Shown piece by piece: positions 8,378-18,048 of a DNA stretch of 64,000 nucleotides. A program made the position numbers and the translations under genes. Every line of letters begins with the position of its first letter. Positions within the stretch are counted from its first letter, which is position 1. This DNA comes from WHSW01 sp963769945 (GTDB lineage Bacteria > Actinomycetota > Thermoleophilia > Solirubrobacterales > 70-9): the NCBI GenBank assembly GCA_963769945.1, contig CAVYOA010000013.1:1-64000 (forward strand), read 5' to 3'. The notes beneath the pieces are model-generated. The model made no database searches and had not been told where the DNA came from. It saw only the letters and a list, made by a program, of their open reading frames with translations.

Positions 8378-8896
8378 CTAATCGCCGGCGTGGGCCGGAC
8401 GATTGCCGGCGAGGCGGCTCGCGAGGCCGAGGGCGCTGAGCGCCGGGCGCAGCAGTGGCTCGGGCCCGGCGAGGCGGAAGACGTCACCGTACTCACGCAG
8501 CAGAACTCCCATCGCCAGCGGTTTCGGTGCACCCGAGCCGGAAGTCTTGCCGGCGAGCTGAAGCTCGTTGAGCTCGCGAAACCATCGCTCGGTGCGCCCG
8601 CCCGGCGTCGTCGTCCACCGCACCCGTGCCGGCTCGCTGGCCGGGTTCCACATCTGATGCACGCTGCCGCGCGGCACGTCCAGCGTGTCGCCTGCGGCGA
8701 GCTCGCGATCGCTGCCATCGATGCGCACTTGCAAGCTTCCCTCGAGCACCTCGAAATGCTCGTCCTGGGCCGGGTGCAGATGTGCGGGCGGCGCTTCGCC
8801 CCCGCCGCCATAGGTCGCCTCGACCTCCAAGCTCGCCGCCGAGGATTCGACAATGCGCACCGATTCGCTCGCCGTCAGCTTCAACGTCTCGCTCAT
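8378..8896 (-). CDS. Cupin-domain protein
   Basis: 172 aa. A single cupin barrel carries metal-site-type motif 1 (HLHPAQDEHFEVLEG) and motif 2 (PRGSVHQMWNPASEPARV), with a helical C-terminal tail (about residues 110-172) reading MGVLLREYGDVFRLAGPEPLL. Such tails occur in stand-alone actinobacterial cupins of unknown substrate. The start is the ATG at 8896, because upstream in-frame sequence is antisense-like and overlaps the permease gene. Probably co-transcribed with the downstream LLM gene. Confidence 0.8.
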   Translation of the reverse strand: MSETLKLTASESVRIVESSAASLEVEATYGGGGEAPPAHLHPAQDEHFEVLEGSLQVRIDGSDRELAAGDTLDVPRGSVHQMWNPASEPARVRWTTTPGGRTERWFRELNELQLAGKTSGSGAPKPLAMGVLLREYGDVFRLAGPEPLLRPALSALGLASRLAGNRPAHAGD

Positions 8897-8919
8897 TGCA
8901 CGAAACCTATCCGACCGAA

Positions 8920-10275
8920 TTAGCCTCTGATGCGCTGAAAGACCTCGTTGATCAGCCACAGCACGAGGCCGACGCCAAGCAGGATCGCGCCGCGGACGTA
9001 GGCCTCGACCTCGATCTGGGTCAGTAGGGCGATACAGACACCGACGCCGAGTACCGGGAAGACGCTCGGGACCTGAAAGTGCTCGTGGTCGACCTTGTCG
9101 CGGCGCAGATAGAGGACGCTTGCGTTGACGATGATGAAGACGCAGACCAGCAGCGCGACGGTCGTCGCGGCAAGCTTCTCGAGGTCGGCGGTGATGATCA
9201 GCAACGCGGCGAGAGCGGTGACGAAGAGGATCGCAACCCATGGCGTCTGGCGAGAGCTGCCGACGGTCGCGAGTGCCCGCGGAACCACGTCCTCGCGCGC
9301 CATGCCATAGAGCAACCGTGAGGCCATGATCATGTTGATCAGGGCGCCGTTGGCCAGCGCCAGCAGCCCGATCGCCGAGAACACCTTCTCCGGGATTCCC
9401 AGCGGGCCCTGCTTGACGACCTCCAGCAGCGGGCCGTCAGAGCTCGAGAGGTCGCTGACCGGGACCACGATCGAGGCGCCGACCGTGACCAGGAAGTAGA
9501 CGACGCCCGCTATCGCGAGCCCGAGGAACAGGGTCTTGGGATAGGTCTTGGACGGTTCCTGGGTCTCCTCGGCGACGTTGACCGAGTCCTCGAAGCCGAT
9601 CAGCGCATAGAAGGCGAGCGCGGCACCGGCGAGCGCCGCGGCGAAGATCGACGAGCCCTCCTTGAACTCGAAGGCGCGGCCCGCGTCGGCGTCGCCTTGG
9701 AAAAGCGCGACGGCTGCGATCGTCACGATCAGCAGCAGGCCGCCGATCTCGACCAGGGTGAAGCCGACGTTGAGCTTCACCGACTCGGCGATCCCGCGCA
9801 GGTTGACGAGCGTGATCGCGGCCAGCAGCAGCAGAGCTCCGAAAACGATCTTGATGTCTACGAACTCGCCCAGGTAGTCGCCGCCGAAGCCACGCGCGAG
9901 CGCGCTGGCGGAGGTGATCCCCGAGAGGATCACGGCAAAGGCGACGATGAACGAGATGAATCGGTTCTTGAACGCCCGGTGGACGTAGAGGGCGGCGCCA
10001 CCGGCGTGCGGGTACTTGGAGACGAGCTCGGCGTAGGAGCCGGCGGTGAAGGCGGCCATGACCAAGGCGAGCAGGAAGGCCGACCAGATCGCACCGCCGG
10101 TCTCCGCACCGACCTCGCCGACCAGGGCATAGATGCCACCGCCGAGGATGTCGCCGACGATGAACAGCAGCAGCAGCTTCGGCGTGATCGCTCGTTTGAG
10201 CCCGCCTTCATCGCCCTCTGGCGGCGGCGCCGGTGTCGCCGGGACCGGGATCCTGCCTGGCTGCCCTCTGCTCAC
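8920..10275 (-). CDS. APC-family amino acid permease
   Basis: 451 aa, about 12 helices, amino acid-polyamine-organocation superfamily. It begins after an Arg/Pro-rich N-terminus with LKRAITPKLLLLFIVGDILG (unwound helix 1 GxGIY-like GGGIYALVGE) and contains ALAFYALIGFEDSVNVAEET, the helix-6 region characteristic of APC carriers. The GTG at 10275 has AGGAGG 7 nt upstream. In the raw sequence the frame is open through the upstream MFS gene, making an artificial 854-aa ORF. The ribosome site and protein boundary show two genes 34 bp apart. Confidence 0.88.
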   Translation of the reverse strand: MSRGQPGRIPVPATPAPPPEGDEGGLKRAITPKLLLLFIVGDILGGGIYALVGEVGAETGGAIWSAFLLALVMAAFTAGSYAELVSKYPHAGGAALYVHRAFKNRFISFIVAFAVILSGITSASALARGFGGDYLGEFVDIKIVFGALLLLAAITLVNLRGIAESVKLNVGFTLVEIGGLLLIVTIAAVALFQGDADAGRAFEFKEGSSIFAAALAGAALAFYALIGFEDSVNVAEETQEPSKTYPKTLFLGLAIAGVVYFLVTVGASIVVPVSDLSSSDGPLLEVVKQGPLGIPEKVFSAIGLLALANGALINMIMASRLLYGMAREDVVPRALATVGSSRQTPWVAILFVTALAALLIITADLEKLAATTVALLVCVFIIVNASVLYLRRDKVDHEHFQVPSVFPVLGVGVCIALLTQIEVEAYVRGAILLGVGLVLWLINEVFQRIRG

Positions 10276-10309
10276 GCGGAACCTCCTACCCGAATCGAGC
10301 CGGTTGGAC

Positions 10310-11484
10310 TCATCTGACCCGAGCGACCCTAACGGCAACGGCGGGTGAGTTGGCGCGGTGGCGGGCTGCGAGCAGCGCAAGCGAGGTGACGACGAAGGCC
10401 AGCCCGACGATTCCGTACGCGAGGGCGTCGCTGGTCGCGTCAGCGATGCGCGACGACGGCCGAGCCGCCGATCACCTGGCCGCCGGCCCAGGAGAGGCTG
10501 ACCAGCGCCGTGGCGAAGGCGAGATCGAGTCCGGCCGCCTCCGCGTCGTCGGAGAGCAGCGCCATCGCCGGGGTCCAGATCAGGCTCATGGCAAGGAAGA
10601 CGACGACGACTGCGATGCCAACGCCAAGCACGCTGCCCGGCAGGGCCGGCATCACCGCGACCAGGGCGGAAACGACGAGCCCGGCTCGGATTGGAGTCCA
10701 GCGCCCGCGCCGATCCGAGAAGCGCCCGATCGCCGGGCTCAGCGTCGCTTCGATCGCCGCCGCGATCAAGAACACCGCGCCGACGGTGAGCCCACCGGCG
10801 CCGAGCTCGTCGAGGCGAAGCGGCGCCAGCACGTCGACGAGACCGGCGAGAACCGAGGGCAGGGCGACGAGCCAGAACGCGAGCAGCACGGGTGCGGTGA
10901 GAATCGCGGCGGCGACCCGTCCCGGCCGCGGGACCGGCGAGGTCGCGGCGCCGGGGGTGACGAACACCCATACCGCCAAGCCCGCAGCGAGCCCGGCGAC
11001 GCAAGCGAACACCGGCTCCGGGACCGATCTCGGTTGCGATGCCGCCAATCACGGGTCCGAGCAGGAGCCCCGCGATCGCCACTGCGAGCACGGAGCCGAC
11101 CAGCTCACCGCGGCGCTCGGGCGGGCCCGCGGCGAGCAGCCAGGCAAGCCCGCCGGTCCAGGCGCAGGCGCCGCCGACGCCCTGGGCGAAGCGGGCGGCG
11201 TCGAGTAGCACGATGGTGTCGGCGAAGGCGAAGACGACGCTCGAGCAGCTGAGCAGGCCGAGGCCGGCGAGCATCGTCGGGCGGACCCCGATCTTCGCCG
11301 CGAGAAAGCCCGAGGGCAGCGCGGCGAGGAGGGTGCCGGCCGCATAGGACGCGCTGAGAATCCCCGTCGCCGACTTCGAGAGCCCAAGCTCGTCGCTGTA
11401 GGCGGGCAGCAGCGGCACGATCGCCGCGTAGAACATCGTGTCGACGAGGATGACTGCGGAGACGAGGATGAAGAGACGGCGCAT
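10310..11484 (-). pseudogene. MFS transporter, two frameshifts
   Basis: Start MRRLFILVSAVILVDTMFYA; an MFS drug-efflux-type N-half runs to GGIATEIGP. Coding then shifts frame near 11020 to EPVFACVAGLAAGLAVWVFV and continues through LSPAIGRFSDRRGRWTPIRAG. Near 10440-10470 it shifts again to DATSDALAYGIVGLAFVVTS before stopping at 10310. The total is 1175 nt, i.e. two bases too many, so two single-base insertions fit; the first is an extra G in CCCGGAG. Both halves keep full transporter character, so sequencing error is as likely as real decay. Confidence 0.75.
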
Positions 11485-11488
11485 GGCG

Positions 11489-12853
11489 TCACGGTATTGG
11501 TCGGGTGTTCAGCGCGAAGCGCTGCCGGACGGTCAGTGAGGAAACGGGTTTGACACTGGCACCCCGGTATGAGGCGTTCAGTCCGGGCCCGAAGATCGCC
11601 AGGTGCAGCAAGCCGGCGGCAAAGCCGAGGACGGCGCCGTGCAGCAGCAACAGCCACTCGTCCTCCTTCATCGCCGAGCGCAACATGTCTTGGAAGTCGA
11701 CCGAGGGCAGATCGACCATGCGGTCGGCGATCAGCTTGCGCACCGACGAGCTCTGCTGGCGGTTGAACTCGGGATCGGTCAGCGGAGTCATCGTGTACTC
11801 GACCGCCTCGCTGGCGATCGACTCGCGAATCGCGTCGTACTGGCGCGTGCCGAGGGCAACCCTGACGGCTGGCTTGACGCGGCCGACACTGCGATCGATC
11901 GCTGGGCGCAGCCGGTCCTCGATCATCCAGCGCGTGCGGTCGGACTGCGGACCGTGCAGCAGCTCCTCGCCCATGTTGGCGAGCGTGACGACATCGTCGG
12001 AGATGATCTTCGCGTAGACGTCGGCGACCTCTGGCTGGCGGCGCATGAACAGTCCGTGCAGCTTCAGCGGCCCGATCTTGATCGGGTTGACCGGCTCGAA
12101 GATCATCCACAGCGCCATCCAGTTGGTGACGTAGCCGATGACGACGCCGCCGATCGGCAGCACCCACCAGTAGGGAAACGCCTCGCTGATGAAGACGAGC
12201 GGAAAGCCGAGCGATGCTCCGAAGAAGAAGCCGAAGTTGATGATGAACCTGAGTTCCTTCTTGCCGACGTCCTGAAAAACTCGGCTGGCGAGCTCGGGGC
12301 GCTCCTCCATCCGCTTGATCACCATCAGCTTGATGTCCATCAGCTGCTCGATGTTGTCGCCGATGTCGTCGGTGAGTTGACGCACGATCTCGGGTAGCTC
12401 GCGCTGGACGCGCTCGTGCACACGCTCTTTCAGCTGCGGCGGCAGGTCAGCCCAGAGCTCGGGGTGCTCGCGCTCGAGGATTCGCTCGGTGACCTCGCGG
12501 ATGTCGCTGCGCGCCGAGGAGAGGATGTGCGCGGCGATCTTCTCGGGCTCGAGCTGCGAGTAGAACTCGCTTGGGCTGCCGAGTTTGGCGATGCCCTTGT
12601 CGACGGAGATCGAGCCCATCTTCGCCGCGCGCGAGGGGATGATCCCCTGCCAGCCAACACCGCCGTGGGCGAATCCCGGGATCTGCTGGATCTTTCGCGG
12701 CAGCACGCTGACCAGCGGCTTCAGGCCCGGAATCCGAACGCCGCGGAAGCGGTTCGGGTTGAACAGCATCCAAACGCCGCTCCAGTTGGTCAGGTAGCCG
12801 ATCGCGCCCGTGAACAGCGGAATCGTGATCAGGTTGACGAGATGGTGGCTCAC
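11489..12853 (-). CDS. DUF445-family membrane protein
   Basis: About 454 aa. Membrane helices lie at the N-terminus (LITIPLFTGAIGYLTNWSGVWMLF, shown here split across LITIPLFTGAIG and YLTNWSGVWML) and in the middle (FFFGASLGFPLVF, VLPIGGVVIGYVTNWMALWM). A last helix (LLLLHGAVLGFAAGLLHLAI) follows. The repeated GYxTNWxxxWM motifs mark DUF445/YheB-like proteins, whose function is unknown. Between the helices lies a long charged helical region with a coiled-coil look (residues about 110-185). I prefer the GTG at 12853, which puts the first helix near the N-terminus; a GTG at 12883 is also possible. Confidence 0.75.
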   Translation of the reverse strand: MSHHLVNLITIPLFTGAIGYLTNWSGVWMLFNPNRFRGVRIPGLKPLVSVLPRKIQQIPGFAHGGVGWQGIIPSRAAKMGSISVDKGIAKLGSPSEFYSQLEPEKIAAHILSSARSDIREVTERILEREHPELWADLPPQLKERVHERVQRELPEIVRQLTDDIGDNIEQLMDIKLMVIKRMEERPELASRVFQDVGKKELRFIINFGFFFGASLGFPLVFISEAFPYWWVLPIGGVVIGYVTNWMALWMIFEPVNPIKIGPLKLHGLFMRRQPEVADVYAKIISDDVVTLANMGEELLHGPQSDRTRWMIEDRLRPAIDRSVGRVKPAVRVALGTRQYDAIRESIASEAVEYTMTPLTDPEFNRQQSSSVRKLIADRMVDLPSVDFQDMLRSAMKEDEWLLLLHGAVLGFAAGLLHLAIFGPGLNASYRGASVKPVSSLTVRQRFALNTRPIP

Positions 12854-12904
12854 GTGTCCGCCGAGCCTAATGCGAGCTGGCACACCAGGGGCCGCCGAGG
12901 ATCG

Positions 12905-14506
12905 TCAACTGTCCGCGAGCACCTGATCGGCGGCGATCCGGCCGTTGAGCGCGATCACCGAGCCGCCGGGGTGGGTGGCGGCGCCACAGAGGTAAAGACC
13001 ATCGATCGGTGTGCGGGCCGCGAGGCGGCGGTCCCACATCTGCCCGGGCAGCGCCTGACCCTGGAAGATGTGACCGCCGCTGAGACCGATCCGCTCCTCG
13101 ATGTCGGGCGGCGCCATCACCTGCATCTCGACGATGCAGTCACGGACGTCGGGCGCATGGACCTCGATCGCGTCGAGCACCAGCTCGGCGATCTCGTCGC
13201 GGCGCGAGTCCCAGTCGCCGTCGGCGAGCTCGTAGGGCACGTACTGACAGAACACGCTCATCACCTCGTGACCGGGCGGCGCGACCGAGTCGTCGTAGGC
13301 GCTCTGGAAGTAGAGCTCGCAGAAGCCGATCGCAGGCTCGCCACGACGCGCCGCTTCGACAGCTGCCTGTGCGCGCGTCGACGCCGTCGGTGATCGTCAC
13401 CATCGCCCGCTGCGGCTCGACACCGTTAGCGGCGGTGAAGGTGGGGAAGCGCTCGAGCGCGACGTTGAGCTTGAGCACGGGCGAGGTCACGTCCCAGCCT
13501 TCGAGCCGGTCGCGGTATTCGCCGGGCAGCTCGCCATCGCCCGCGTCGAGCATCGCCAGCATCCGCTTCGGGTCGGCGTTGCAGATCGATCGTCGCGGCT
13601 CGGATCAGCTCGCCCGACTCGAGCTCGACGCCCTCGCCGGGGCGGATCGCCGCGACGGGCACGCCCGCGGCGAGCGCGGCGCCGGCCTCGATCGCGGCCT
13701 GGGCGATCGCGAACGAGACACGGCCGAGCCCGCCGTCGACGTAGCCCCAGACCGAGCCCAGCCCGAGCAGGTCGCCCTGATGGTGCATCAGCCGGATCGA
13801 GGCCGTGCCCGGGTCGCGCGGCCCGGCGAAGGTCCCGATCGTTCCCTGGCACGCGATCGCGTCCTTGAGCCGCTGGTCGGAGACGTAGCGGTCGAGCATC
13901 GACGCGATCGACTCCTCGAACACGACCGACGATCAGCTCCGGTCGTCGCCGAGCAGCCCCTCGATCTCGTCGCGGTCGGCGACGGGCGCCTGCCAGCTGT
14001 CGCCGGCAGCGCCGCGCGCGCAGCAGTTCGCGGATCCGGTCGAAGACCTCGCCGAACTCGGCCAAGCCCGTCGATGTCGGCGTCGGCGAAACCCTGCGCG
14101 CGCAGGTGACTCGGCGGTGCGGGCGCCGTCGATGAAGCCGGCGTAGGAGGTGCCGTCTTCGAACGGACACCAGAGGTTCGGGTCGGCCGGGGTGACGCGA
14201 TAGCCGTGGCGCTCGAGCTCGAGGTCGGCGATGACGACCGCGTCGAGCAGTCCGACAACATAGGCGCACGGGCTGATCACGAAGCGCTGATCTTCGAAAG
14301 GGCGCTCGAGAGTGCGGCGCCGCCGAGCTGGTCGCGGCGCTCGAGCACCAGACCGACTTCCCCGCCTTGGCGAGATACGCGGCGGCCGTGAGCCCGTTGT
14401 GACCCCCGCCGACCACAACCACGTCCCAGGCGCGCGCCGCGAGCTGCGCGATCGGAGCGGGAAGGCCAACCTGACCCGTCACCGCGTTGACGTCGAGCGC
14501 GCTCAT
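12905..14506 (-). pseudogene. FAD-dependent oxidoreductase (phytoene desaturase/PYROXD2-like), about eight frameshifts
   Basis: The frames join into one COG1233-type flavoprotein of about 530 aa. In order they give DVVVVGGGHNGLTAAAYLAKAG (FAD site, GxGxxG variant), LVLERRDQLGGAA, LERPFEDQRFVISPCAYVVG, HLRAQGFADADIDGL, EFGEVFDRIRELL, GDSWQAPVADRDEIEGLLGD, VFEESIASMLDRYVSDQRL and MLAMLDAGDGELPGEYRDRL. The C-terminus is IDGLYLCGAATHPGGSV. Shifts lie near 14350, 14315, 14110, 14065, 14020, 13930, 13585 and 13385. Coding quality is intact between shifts. Either this stretch is badly sequenced or the gene decayed very recently. I cannot tell which. Confidence 0.75.
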
Positions 14507-14530
14507 CAACCGAGGCAGCCGTGCTGCCGG

Positions 14531-15449
14531 TCAGCTCGACAGGTAGCTGACGCCGGTGAGCTCCTCCGAGACCTCCCACAAGCGCAGCGCGGTATCCGCA
14601 TCGCGGGCACGCCCAACCGGCTCGACCACCTCGGGGGAACCGCGGGCCTCCATGAAGCCGTCGGGGCCGATGAACGAGCCGCCCTCCAGCGATGGTTCCG
14701 TCGCCGCGTACAGCTGCGGCATGGCGCCGTCATTTGCACTCTGAGCGAAGATCCGGTTGGTGACGCCGAGCACGGCCTTCATCGGGCCGGTGGGTCCTGA
14801 GCTCTGCAGATTCGTCGCCGAATACCCAGGGTGGGCGAGCATGCTGCGTATCGGTAGTCCCGCCTCGCGTAGACGTCGTTCAAGCTCGATTCCAAAGACC
14901 GCGTTGGCGAATTTCGAGCGCTGATAAGCGGGGCGAGGCGAGTAGCTGTGCTCCGAGCCGAGGTCGTCGAAGTCGATCTTGCCCGGCTTATGCTCGAGGC
15001 TGGAAACGGTGACCACGCGCGCGTCGTCAGAAGCCGAAAGGGCGTTCGAGGAGCAGGCCCGTGAGCGCGAAATGTCCGAGGTGGTTGGTGCCGAACTGAA
15101 GCTCGAAGCCATCGGCGGTGAGCTCGCGCGGCGGCATCATCACGCCGGCGTTGTTGACGAGCAGGTCGAGCGCGGGATGTGCGGCGCTCGCGGTAGCGGC
15201 GAAGTCGCGCACTGAGCTGAGGTCGGCGAGGTCGAGCACCTTCGGCTCGACCGTCGTGCCCTCGGCCGCACCAGCGATTTGCTCCGCCGCGGCCTGCGCC
15301 TTCTCGCTCGAACGCGCGGTCGCGACCACGGTCGCACCCGCCTTGGCGAGCTCGCGCGCAGTGACCAAGCCGAGGCCGCTGTTGGCTCCGGTGACGACCG
15401 CCGTGCGCCCGGTCTGGTCGGGAATCTGCTCTGCGGTCCACCCACTCAT
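14531..15449 (-). pseudogene. Short-chain dehydrogenase/reductase, one frameshift
   Basis: An SDR of about 305 aa resembling the retinol dehydrogenase/WWOX-like group. It has TGANSGLG (NAD(P) site), LDLADLSSVR, NNAGVMMPP and TNHLGHFALTGLLL. After a shift near 15037 (inside a CCCTTT run) come VVTVSSLEHKPG, the catalytic YQRSK, and SMLAHPGYSATNLQ. The length, 919 nt, is one base more than a multiple of three, so one inserted base explains it. The enzyme is complete apart from this base. The substrate is unknown. Confidence 0.8.
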
Positions 15450-15495
15450 CTCGGGGCGAGGCTAGCGCGGTGTGTCCCCGATCGGCCGCGCCGCG

Positions 15496-15501
15496 TAGGA
15501 T
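15496..15501 (+). promoter_or_regulatory. -10 element for the amino-acid ABC operon
   Basis: TAGGAT lies 36 nt upstream of the substrate-binding-protein GTG. A GAGG ribosome site follows, 8 nt before the start. No convincing -35 is visible. Confidence 0.4.
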
Positions 15502-15537
15502 TCTCGCGTCCCTTCCCCGAGCATCGAGGTTGCTTAC

Positions 15538-16413
15538 GTGTCGAAGATCCGCATCGTCGTTCTGTTCTCCGCCCTTCTCGCGCTCGCCGTGTTCGCCGGC
15601 TGCGGCAGCGACGACGAGGAGTCCACGAGCCCGGACGGCTCCGAAACGGCGGCGGTCTCGCTCGACGACTGCCAGGCCGACTCGCTGGAGACGAAGACGC
15701 CGGGAACGCTGACGGTGGCCACCGACAAGCCGGCCTTTCCCCCGTACTTCGAGGATGACGACCCGACCAACGGCAAGGGCTTCGAGAGCGCCGTGGCCTA
15801 CGCGATCGCCGAGCAGCTCGGCTTTGCCGAGCCCGATGTGAAGTGGGTGGTCGAGGCCTTCAACTCCTCCTACGCTCCCGGCCCGAAGGACTTCGACTTC
15901 GACGTGAACCAGATCTCGATCACGCCCAAGCGCGCCGAGCAGGTCGACTTCTCCATCCCCTACTACACGGCCGAGCAGGCGCTGGTCGTGATCAAGGGCT
16001 CGGAGCTCGACGGCGCCACCTCGCTCGACGACTTTGCCGACGCCTCGATCGGTGTCCAGATCGGGACCACGAGCTTCGACGCCGTCAATGAGGTGATCCA
16101 GCCCTCGTCGGAGCCAGAGGTGTTCGACACGTCCAACGACGTCGTCACCGCGCTGAAGCAGGAACAGGTCGACGCGGTCGTGGTCGACGTGCCCACCGCC
16201 TATTTCCTCACCGCCGTCCAGGTGACTGATGGCGTCGTCGCCGGTCAGTTCCCCGCGCCCGGCGGCGACGAATGGGGCGCGCTGCTGGAGAAGGATTCGC
16301 CGATCACCGACTGCGTCTCGGCTGCCATCGACGAGCTCAACGAGTCGGGCGAGCTCGCCGAGATCGAGAATCAGTGGATGAGCGAAGCGACCGGCGCTCC
16401 GGTCCTCGAGTAG
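15538..16413 (+). CDS. Amino acid ABC transporter substrate-binding lipoprotein
   Basis: 291 aa. Lipoprotein signal peptide with the cleavage cysteine at position 22 region (LAVFAGC), an acidic/Ser linker, then a type-2 periplasmic-binding fold (SBP_bac_3 family). Features include GTLTVATDKPAFPPY, GFESAVAYAIAEQLG, DFDVNQISITPKRAEQVDFSIPYY, IGVQIGTTSFDAV and a C-terminal INELNxSGELAEIENQW-like segment. It delivers a polar or acidic amino acid to the membrane permease encoded next. GTG start with GAGG 8 nt upstream. First gene of a three-gene plus-strand operon. Confidence 0.9.
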   Translation: MSKIRIVVLFSALLALAVFAGCGSDDEESTSPDGSETAAVSLDDCQADSLETKTPGTLTVATDKPAFPPYFEDDDPTNGKGFESAVAYAIAEQLGFAEPDVKWVVEAFNSSYAPGPKDFDFDVNQISITPKRAEQVDFSIPYYTAEQALVVIKGSELDGATSLDDFADASIGVQIGTTSFDAVNEVIQPSSEPEVFDTSNDVVTALKQEQVDAVVVDVPTAYFLTAVQVTDGVVAGQFPAPGGDEWGALLEKDSPITDCVSAAIDELNESGELAEIENQWMSEATGAPVLE

Positions 16414-17282
16414 CGCACGATCCGGTCGCCCCGGGCACCGACCGGCGCGCCGAGCGCGCCGCGGCGCGGCGCTCACGGGCTCTGCGCGGGCAATCAATCG
16501 CGGCGGTTTCCACGGTCGTCGTCCTCGGCGGGATCGCAGCGCTGATCCTGACCAGCCCCGGTTGGCCGGTGGTGCGCGACTCTTTCTTCTCGACCGAGGT
16601 CTTCGTCGAGTCCTTCCCAGACATTCTCGAGGCCTTCTGGCTCGACGTGCGGGTGTTCCTCATCGTCGAGGTCGCGGTCTTGATCATCGGCCTTGCCGTC
16701 GCGCTGGTGCGCACGGTCAACGTCGCCGCGCTGTTTCCGCTGCGTGTGCTGGCGATCGTCTACACGGACGTGTTTCGCGGAATTCCGACGATTCTGCTGG
16801 TCTACCTGGTCGGCTTCGGCGTTCCGGCGCTCGCGGTTGCCAGCGACGAAGACGGCTCGACACCGCTGTCCTGGCTGCCGACCGAGCCTGTCGTGCTCGG
16901 CGGCTTCGCGCTCGCCCTCTCCTATGGCGCCTACGTCTCGGAGGTCTACCGATCCGGGATCAACTCGATCCACCGTGGCCAGCGCGACGCCGGGCTCGCG
17001 GTCGGGCTCACCGAGCGCCAGACGCTGCGCCACGTGATCGTTCCCCAGGCCGTACGCCGGGTTGGCCCACCGTTGCTCAACGACTTCATCGCTCTGCAGA
17101 AGGACGTCGCGCTGATCGCCATTCTCGGAGTCACCGGCGAAGCGTTTCGCACGGCGCAGATCCAGACGGCAGCCGACTTCAACTACACACCGCTCGTCGC
17201 CGCCGCTCTGCTCTACATGGCGATCACGATCCCGATGGCACGTCTGCTCGACCACTGGGGTATCGGAGGGCAGGCGCGCTGA
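16374..17282 (+). CDS. Amino acid ABC transporter permease (HisM type)
   Basis: About 302 aa. A basic cytoplasmic N-terminus (RRAERAAARRSRALRG) precedes five or six helices. The BPD_transp_1 domain carries the EAA loop HRGQRDAGLAVGLTERQTLRHVIVPQAVRRVGPPL (quoted in pieces: DAGLAVGLTERQTLRHVIVP, QAVRRVGPPLLND). FRGIPTILLVYLVGFG is typical of the His/Glu/Gln/Arg family. The start is uncertain. I use the in-frame GTG at 16374, overlapping the previous gene by 40 bp, because no in-frame ATG/GTG occurs between the upstream stop and the first helix. Its TGA overlaps the ATPase ATG (TGATG). Confidence 0.85.
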   Translation: MDERSDRRSGPRVAHDPVAPGTDRRAERAAARRSRALRGQSIAAVSTVVVLGGIAALILTSPGWPVVRDSFFSTEVFVESFPDILEAFWLDVRVFLIVEVAVLIIGLAVALVRTVNVAALFPLRVLAIVYTDVFRGIPTILLVYLVGFGVPALAVASDEDGSTPLSWLPTEPVVLGGFALALSYGAYVSEVYRSGINSIHRGQRDAGLAVGLTERQTLRHVIVPQAVRRVGPPLLNDFIALQKDVALIAILGVTGEAFRTAQIQTAADFNYTPLVAAALLYMAITIPMARLLDHWGIGGQAR

Positions 17283-18031
17283 TGAGCTCGCCGGTGCTCG
17301 AGATCCGCGGCGTGACGAAGTCGTTCGGCGAGCTCGAGGTCCTGCACGGGATCGACCTCGTGATCGCAGAGCACCAGAGCGTCGCCCTGATCGGCGCCTC
17401 GGGGTCGGGCAAGTCCACGCTGCTGCGCTGTGTGGACCTGCTCGAGGACATCGACGACGGCGACATTCTGCTCGACGGCGAAGTGATCACCGACCCGTCG
17501 GTGGACGCGGTCGAGGTCCGTCGCCGCCTCGGTTTCGTCTTTCAGGCCTACAACCTCTTTCCCCACCTGACGGTGCTCGAGAACGTCGTCCTCGGCATGA
17601 CCAAGGCCCACGACGCGGCGCGCGGGCAGGCGGAAGCAGCGGCGCGCGAGCTGATCGGCCGCCTCGGACTCGCAGGGCGCGAGAACGACCACCCCGATCG
17701 GCTCTCAGGCGGCCAGCAGCAGCGCGTAGCGATCGCGCGAGCGTTCGCCGCCCGGCCACGGGCAATGCTGCTCGACGAGGTCACCAGCGCGCTCGACCCC
17801 GAGCTCGTCGGCGACGTACTGCAAGCGGTGCGCGACCTGCGCGCCGAGGGGGTGACGATGCTGCTCGCTACGCACGAGATGAGCTTTGCCCGTGAGGTCG
17901 CCGACGTCGTCTGCTTCCTGCACGAGGGACGGCTGGTCGAGGTGGGACCGCCGCAGCAAGTTCTCGAGAACCCATCAGAGCCTGAGACGAAACGCTTCCT
18001 CAGACGCCTGCTGGAGGCGGGCCGGGCGTAG
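17282..18031 (+). CDS. Amino acid ABC transporter ATPase (GlnQ/HisP type)
   Basis: 249 aa. Walker A GASGSGKST, Q-loop FVFQAYNLFPHLTVLENV, signature LSGGQQQRVAIARAFA, Walker B AMLLDEVTSALDPELVG and H-loop THEMSFAREVADVV match the polar-amino-acid ABC ATPase family closely. It forms the importer with the lipoprotein and permease encoded immediately upstream; the ATG overlaps the permease stop codon, so translation is probably coupled. The end converges 17 bp from the SUMF1-like gene. Confidence 0.93.
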   Translation: MSSPVLEIRGVTKSFGELEVLHGIDLVIAEHQSVALIGASGSGKSTLLRCVDLLEDIDDGDILLDGEVITDPSVDAVEVRRRLGFVFQAYNLFPHLTVLENVVLGMTKAHDAARGQAEAAARELIGRLGLAGRENDHPDRLSGGQQQRVAIARAFAARPRAMLLDEVTSALDPELVGDVLQAVRDLRAEGVTMLLATHEMSFAREVADVVCFLHEGRLVEVGPPQQVLENPSEPETKRFLRRLLEAGRA

Positions 18032-18048
18032 GTCGGCGATCGTGGCGA

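Noticed and set aside
8920..11484. A single 854-aa MFS-permease fusion protein
   Set aside because: The middle (about residues 155-400) is Arg-rich out-of-frame translation of the MFS gene. The permease has its own AGGAGG ribosome site and GTG start at 10275, and the real MFS continues in other frames.
14779..16497. A 572-aa minus-strand frame across the SDR and the binding-protein gene
   Set aside because: It is antisense to a clearly coding ABC lipoprotein and out of frame with the SDR; its composition is the Arg/Gly/His pattern of high-GC shadow frames.
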